Of a stretch of 64,000 nucleotides of DNA, positions 60,766 through 64,000 are shown piece after piece. The translations under genes were made by a program, and so were the position numbers. The stretch comes from Ruegeria sp. YS9 (GTDB lineage: Bacteria > Pseudomonadota > Alphaproteobacteria > Rhodobacterales > Rhodobacteraceae): NCBI RefSeq assembly GCF_024628725.1, contig NZ_CP102409.1, positions 1,769,001 to 1,833,000 on the forward strand, in the 5' to 3' direction. The notes beneath the pieces were generated by a model, which saw only the letters and a list, made by a program, of their open reading frames with translations, did not search any database and was not told the DNA's origin. Position 1 is the stretch's first letter, and each line of letters begins with the position of its first letter.

Positions 60766-61200
60766 ATGGCCAAAACACTAAAAGATCTGGCGCTTGCTCT
60801 GCTCAACGCAACTTTGATACTTGTCGCCCTTTGCCTGTTTCTGGGCTGGAAGCTGGTATCGAAAGTCGAAAGCGTCTCGGCAGAATTCTCGGAGACCGTT
60901 CAGGTTCTTGCCCCTATTCGGGATGAGGCGAAGGGTATTCGGAGCGAGCTTTCTGCGTTGCGTGGTGATTTGGCGACCTTGAGGAGTGAGAACCAGATCA
61001 CCGACAGTCAAGCCGCACAAGACATCCAGGCAACGTTGCGCCGCCTGAACGCAGTTGACCAAAAGCTGCAAACTGCGCAGGAGCGGTTCACTGAACTTGC
61101 CGAGACACCAGAGGTTCTGATCGCCCAAGCCATACAGACCGGAGCAGACATCGCATCCGAACGCGTCTTGGCGTTCAAAGGATGTGAGCCGGGATCCTGA
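60766..61200 (+). CDS. Membrane-anchored coiled-coil protein
   Basis: A 144-residue protein. One N-terminal transmembrane helix (LALALLNATLILVALCLFLG), followed by a long helical, probably coiled-coil region (VESVSAEFSETVQVLAPIRD; IRSELSALRGDLATLRSENQ; ATLRRLNAVDQKLQTAQERF) and a short C-terminus. No catalytic motif. Such proteins occur as single genes in roseobacters; function unknown. It is divergent from lpdA and convergent with the DUF924 gene, without operon partners. Confidence 0.68.
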   Translation: MAKTLKDLALALLNATLILVALCLFLGWKLVSKVESVSAEFSETVQVLAPIRDEAKGIRSELSALRGDLATLRSENQITDSQAAQDIQATLRRLNAVDQKLQTAQERFTELAETPEVLIAQAIQTGADIASERVLAFKGCEPGS

Positions 61201-61244
61201 AGCCACCGCACGAACGACCGAGGCGCACAACCTGTACTGCGTTC

Positions 61245-61820
61245 TCAGGCCATCGCTTGCAGTTCTCGCACGGTGCTGCCATAGCCGCCCATGTCGACGT
61301 AAGCCTCTTCATGCGGGGTCGAGCTGCGCGACAGTGCTTTGTTCCGGTAGGGGAAACGACCGAACTTGCGGATCACTTCACGATGGGCTCGGGCGTGCAG
61401 CAGATTGCTTGTATCGCCGCTCAGGTTCTGACAGATCAGACGCACGCAGCGTTCCTGATCGCACAGATTCTCCGAATGCATCATCGGCAGGTAAAAGAAC
61501 TGCCGGGCCGGTTCATCAATCTTCTTGTCCCAACCTTTGTCGACCGCGCATTTCGCCGCCGCCAAAGCCGCTCGGTCCGTCGCGAAAGCACGCGCTTGCC
61601 CGCGGAACATATTGCGTGGAAACTGGTCCGTCAGAATTATGTAAGCCAGTGACCCGCTGGGATAGGTCAGCCAGAGCGAAAACTTGCCCTCGGCCGCAGC
61701 TTCCCACGTTGATTGAAAACGTGCGCGGATTTCTGAATCCAGCGCTTCATCCTCAATGTACCAGCCCTTTGGACCCACCTCATCTAACCAAAAACTCAAT
61801 ACTTCTTCAGGCGTTACCAT
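61245..61820 (-). CDS. DUF924-family protein
   Basis: A 191-residue, mainly helical cytoplasmic protein. The signatures of DUF924 are visible: EEVLSFWLDEVGPKGWYIED near the N-terminus, LAYIILTDQFPRNMFRGQAR in the middle, and FFYLPMMHSENLCDQERCVR, then FGRFPYRNKALSRSSTPHEE. It resembles a TPR-like fold; biochemical role unknown. The ATG at 61820 is chosen over 61865 because the family starts with the VTPEEVLSFW segment. Convergent with the coiled-coil protein gene. Confidence 0.87.
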   Translation of the reverse strand: MVTPEEVLSFWLDEVGPKGWYIEDEALDSEIRARFQSTWEAAAEGKFSLWLTYPSGSLAYIILTDQFPRNMFRGQARAFATDRAALAAAKCAVDKGWDKKIDEPARQFFYLPMMHSENLCDQERCVRLICQNLSGDTSNLLHARAHREVIRKFGRFPYRNKALSRSSTPHEEAYVDMGGYGSTVRELQAMA

Positions 61821-61929
61821 TGCCTTAAACTCCGTCTTGTGCCCGTACTTCGGACGTAACGTCATTTAAGGCCGTTTTACAGAACTGTTACAGTAACATA
61901 TTGCAACACTTGCGACATAATCCTGTGTC

Positions 61930-63201
61930 CTAGGCATCTTCCTGCTCAGCCTGCTCGGCCTCGGCCGCTTCGATGGCGACTTCCTGCGCCACTTCAAGTG
62001 CAACTGGCGAGGATGTTGGATACAGCGCCGACATTGTGCCGGTTTCGTCCACTGGAATCGAAGCCCGCTGTGTCGTTCGATACAAAGCGTAGAGTGCCAT
62101 TGCGAGTAACAGTGCCGCAATAAAGAGAAAAAAGCCCGGTGGCCCGAATATGGCATCCCCCATCAACCAGCCGGTGATCACCGGCCCGGCAATTGCGCCC
62201 AGACCGTTGATAAACACCAGTCCGCCAGATGCCGCCGCCATATCCTCGTATTCAAGAAAGTCATTCGCATGCGCGATCAGCAATGAGTAGAGCGGGTTGG
62301 AGGTGCCGCCGATCAGGAAAGCCGAGGCAAGCAGAATTGGAAACGATCCCCCCATCATCATCGCGATCGTTGCGCCACCGGCACCGGCGAGCGCCACAAG
62401 CAGGATCAGAAAGCGGCGATCCATACGGTCAGAGAACCAGCCCAACGGATATTGCAGAACCACTGCGCCGATATAAAACGCCGCAACGAAGGTTGAAATT
62501 TCAACAAGCGACAGCCCTGCCCGGGCGCCATACACCGCCGCCATGCCGAACTGCGCCGAAAACACGCCCCCCAGAAGAAACATGCCCACGCAGCCCAGCG
62601 GAGAGGTCTTCAGCAATTCCTTCAGGGTCATCGGTTTGGTGGTGTCAAAGGCCGGTGTCGGCGAGATCGACAGCAAAATGGGTGCGAAGGATACCGAAAC
62701 CAGGATCGAGGCGATCACAAAGGTCTCATAACCGGCCGGGTCGCCGACCAGAACAAGCGCCTGCGCACTGATGATCCCCGTCATCTGGACGATCATATAG
62801 AGCGACAGCGCCTGCCCGCGATTTTCATTGCTGGCCGCATTGTTGAGCCAGCTTTCGGCGGTGACATAGACGCCAGAAAAACAGAACCCGATCACCACCC
62901 GGCCCAATGCCCACGCGATCGGGTCTGCCAGCATCGGATACATGATCATCACGGCCGAGATGAACGACGCAAGGGCCGCAAAGACCCGCACATGGCCAAC
63001 GCGCCGGATCATCTCGGGCGCAAGGCGTGAACCGCCCAGAAAACCCAGGAAATAGGCCGACATGACAAATGACATCTCAAGGGTCGAAAACCCTTCGATC
63101 TCACCCCGCACACCCAGAATCGTGCCCTGAAGGCCGTTTCCGACCATCAGCAACCCCATGCCGAGCAGCAGCGCCCATGCGCTGGAAAGGACCTGAATCA
63201 T
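61930..63201 (-). CDS. MFS transporter
   Basis: A 423-residue major-facilitator protein with 12 predicted helices. The A-like motif between helices 2 and 3 reads GFLGGSRLAPEMIRRVGHVR; the second half repeats it as QYPLGWFSDRMDRRFLILLV. Helix 4-5 region has GRVVIGFCFSGVYVTAESWL, typical of a family sometimes labelled UMF2 or YcaD-like. A C-terminal cytoplasmic tail of about 40 residues is rich in Glu and Ala (ALEVAQEVAIEAAEAEQAEQ). Substrate unknown. It lies 109 bp upstream of the DUF924 gene on the same strand. Confidence 0.85.
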   Translation of the reverse strand: MIQVLSSAWALLLGMGLLMVGNGLQGTILGVRGEIEGFSTLEMSFVMSAYFLGFLGGSRLAPEMIRRVGHVRVFAALASFISAVMIMYPMLADPIAWALGRVVIGFCFSGVYVTAESWLNNAASNENRGQALSLYMIVQMTGIISAQALVLVGDPAGYETFVIASILVSVSFAPILLSISPTPAFDTTKPMTLKELLKTSPLGCVGMFLLGGVFSAQFGMAAVYGARAGLSLVEISTFVAAFYIGAVVLQYPLGWFSDRMDRRFLILLVALAGAGGATIAMMMGGSFPILLASAFLIGGTSNPLYSLLIAHANDFLEYEDMAAASGGLVFINGLGAIAGPVITGWLMGDAIFGPPGFFLFIAALLLAMALYALYRTTQRASIPVDETGTMSALYPTSSPVALEVAQEVAIEAAEAEQAEQEDA

Positions 63202-63312
63202 TGGGGCCTCCGACTAATGCCAACCTGATTTTAGTGTCGTTCTGCGATCAAAGACCGCCTACGTCGCGCTTGTCTACGACATTCCCGATCCGTGATGCCG
63301 TATACGCGCCCT

Positions 63313-63999
63313 TCAGGGGATCAAAAGCGACGCGTCGCCATAAGAAAAGAACCGATATTTTCGTGCTATGGCATGCGTGTAGATATCGCGCATCCGATCC
63401 TGCCCCATCAATGCCGATACCAGCATGAGCAAAGTGGACTTCGGCAAATGAAAATTGGTCATCAATGCGTCTGTTACATGGAATTCGAAACCGGGATAGA
63501 TGAAGATATCCGTGTCGCCTTCCCAGGGTTCGATCTTTCCTGACCTTGCCGCGCTTTCGATCAGGCGCAGAGCGGTTGTCCCCACCGGGATCACACGCCC
63601 GCCAGCCGCCTTGGTTGCCTGTATCTGGGCCGCGGCCTCGGGGCTTACCTGCCCCCATTCAGCATGCATCTTATGGGTTGTGACATCCTCAAACTTGACC
63701 GGAAGAAAAGTGCCTGCCCCCACATGAAGCGTCACATGCGTGAAGCTTACACCTCGCTCGGCCAACGCCTTCATCAGCGCCTCATCGAAATGCAACGATG
63801 CGGTCGGGGCGGCCACGGCGCCGGAACGGTTTGCCCAGATGGTCTGATAGTCCGTTTTGTCACGTTCATCGGCCGGGCGCTTGGCTGCGATGTAGGGCGG
63901 CAGAGGCATCGCTCCGGCCTGATCCAGCGCCGCGTCGAAATCCTCGCCGCTGAGATTGAAGCGCAGATAAGCCTGACCGTCGGCAACCCTGTCCAGGGT
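63313..63999 (-). CDS. queA: S-adenosylmethionine:tRNA ribosyltransferase-isomerase, C-terminal part
   Basis: About 228 residues visible; the frame continues past the window edge. The enzyme transfers ribose from AdoMet to preQ1 in tRNA to make epoxyqueuosine. Visible signatures are [75 protein letters not shown], and [20 protein letters not shown] near the C-terminus. The upstream part ([20 protein letters not shown]) is in frame, so the ATG at 63909 is internal. It lies upstream of the MFS gene on the same strand, 111 bp apart. Confidence 0.94.
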   Translation of the reverse strand, partial: TLDRVADGQAYLRFNLSGEDFDAALDQAGAMPLPPYIAAKRPADERDKTDYQTIWANRSGAVAAPTASLHFDEALMKALAERGVSFTHVTLHVGAGTFLPVKFEDVTTHKMHAEWGQVSPEAAAQIQATKAAGGRVIPVGTTALRLIESAARSGKIEPWEGDTDIFIYPGFEFHVTDALMTNFHLPKSTLLMLVSALMGQDRMRDIYTHAIARKYRFFSYGDASLLIP

Positions 64000-64000
64000 G

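Noticed and set aside
1..64000. CRISPR array, prophage or insertion sequence
   Set aside because: No regularly spaced direct repeats, transposase, integrase or phage structural gene was seen in any part of the window.

Overview
The window is an ordinary stretch of chromosome from an alphaproteobacterium of the Roseobacter group (Rhodobacteraceae; Ruegeria/Phaeobacter-like). This rests on the moderately high G+C (about 60% by eye), on family-typical neighbourhoods (fabH-ihfA-merR; argS-SPOR-nagZ-scpA-scpB; rodZ-ispG), on ALA synthase (C4 haem route) rather than a glutamyl-tRNA route, on a TRAP transporter with a Cache-domain two-component system, and on protein families such as DUF2852 and a DUF2927-like lipoprotein that I know mainly from this order. 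The species cannot be fixed from the sequence. No prophage, insertion sequence, rRNA operon, CRISPR array or plasmid gene was seen; the only RNA gene found is one tRNA-Pro(GGG).

Layout: 1-2.7 kb: fabH end, ihfA, a MerR regulator, tRNA-Pro and a double-domain dCTP deaminase. 2.7-8.3 kb (minus): argS, an SPOR envelope protein, nagZ, scpA, scpB and a small basic protein. 8.4-13.2 kb: a molybdopterin-fold exported protein, dGTPase, erpA, exonuclease III, an FAD monooxygenase and a DksA lacking most zinc cysteines. 13.6-17.7 kb (plus): a MoxR ATPase and a vWA protein enclosing a GNAT enzyme, a DUF2927-like lipoprotein and a small membrane protein. 17.7-25.4 kb: PiT phosphate transporter, M48 protease, PIN protein, RlmI-like methyltransferase, glnE and an NTF2-like protein. 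25.5-28.5 kb: DUF2852, RDD, aspartate/glutamate leucyltransferase and VOC proteins, then a lower-G+C islet with a SWIM-motif protein. 28.5-35.4 kb: TRAP transporter (dctP, enlarged dctQ and dctM) divergent from its probable sensor kinase and response regulator. 35.5-43.6 kb: VOC protein, Fe(II)/2OG oxygenase, ilvI-ilvN behind a leader-peptide attenuator, XRE regulator, DUF2189-like protein, amidase, M50-like protein. 43.6-53.5 kb: prfB, RidA, PBP1A, AmiC-type amidase, aminotransferase, BepA-like protease, DsbA-like protein and a Tat-exported agmatine-deiminase-family enzyme. 53.5-64 kb: ispG, rodZ, hemA behind a perfect FNR box, an M20 peptidase, lpd, a coiled-coil membrane protein, a DUF924 protein, an MFS transporter and the C-terminal part of queA.

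Most genes are housekeeping: fatty-acid and isoprenoid synthesis, envelope growth and recycling (PBP1A, AmiC, NagZ, SPOR, RodZ), chromosome condensation, nucleotide-pool control, nitrogen signalling (GlnE), branched-chain amino acids and haem. The most interesting content is non-coding: (i) a dispersed composite element (hairpin plus a conserved core containing GCCAGATGAA) present six times at four loci, in two hairpin subtypes that pair head-to-head at two of them; (ii) a complete ilv attenuator; (iii) an FNR/FnrL box before hemA; (iv) a pair of 19-bp palindromes between the DUF2852 and NTF2-like genes; (v) single palindromes before the amidase and lpd genes. I did not find an obvious new multi-gene defence or metabolic system.
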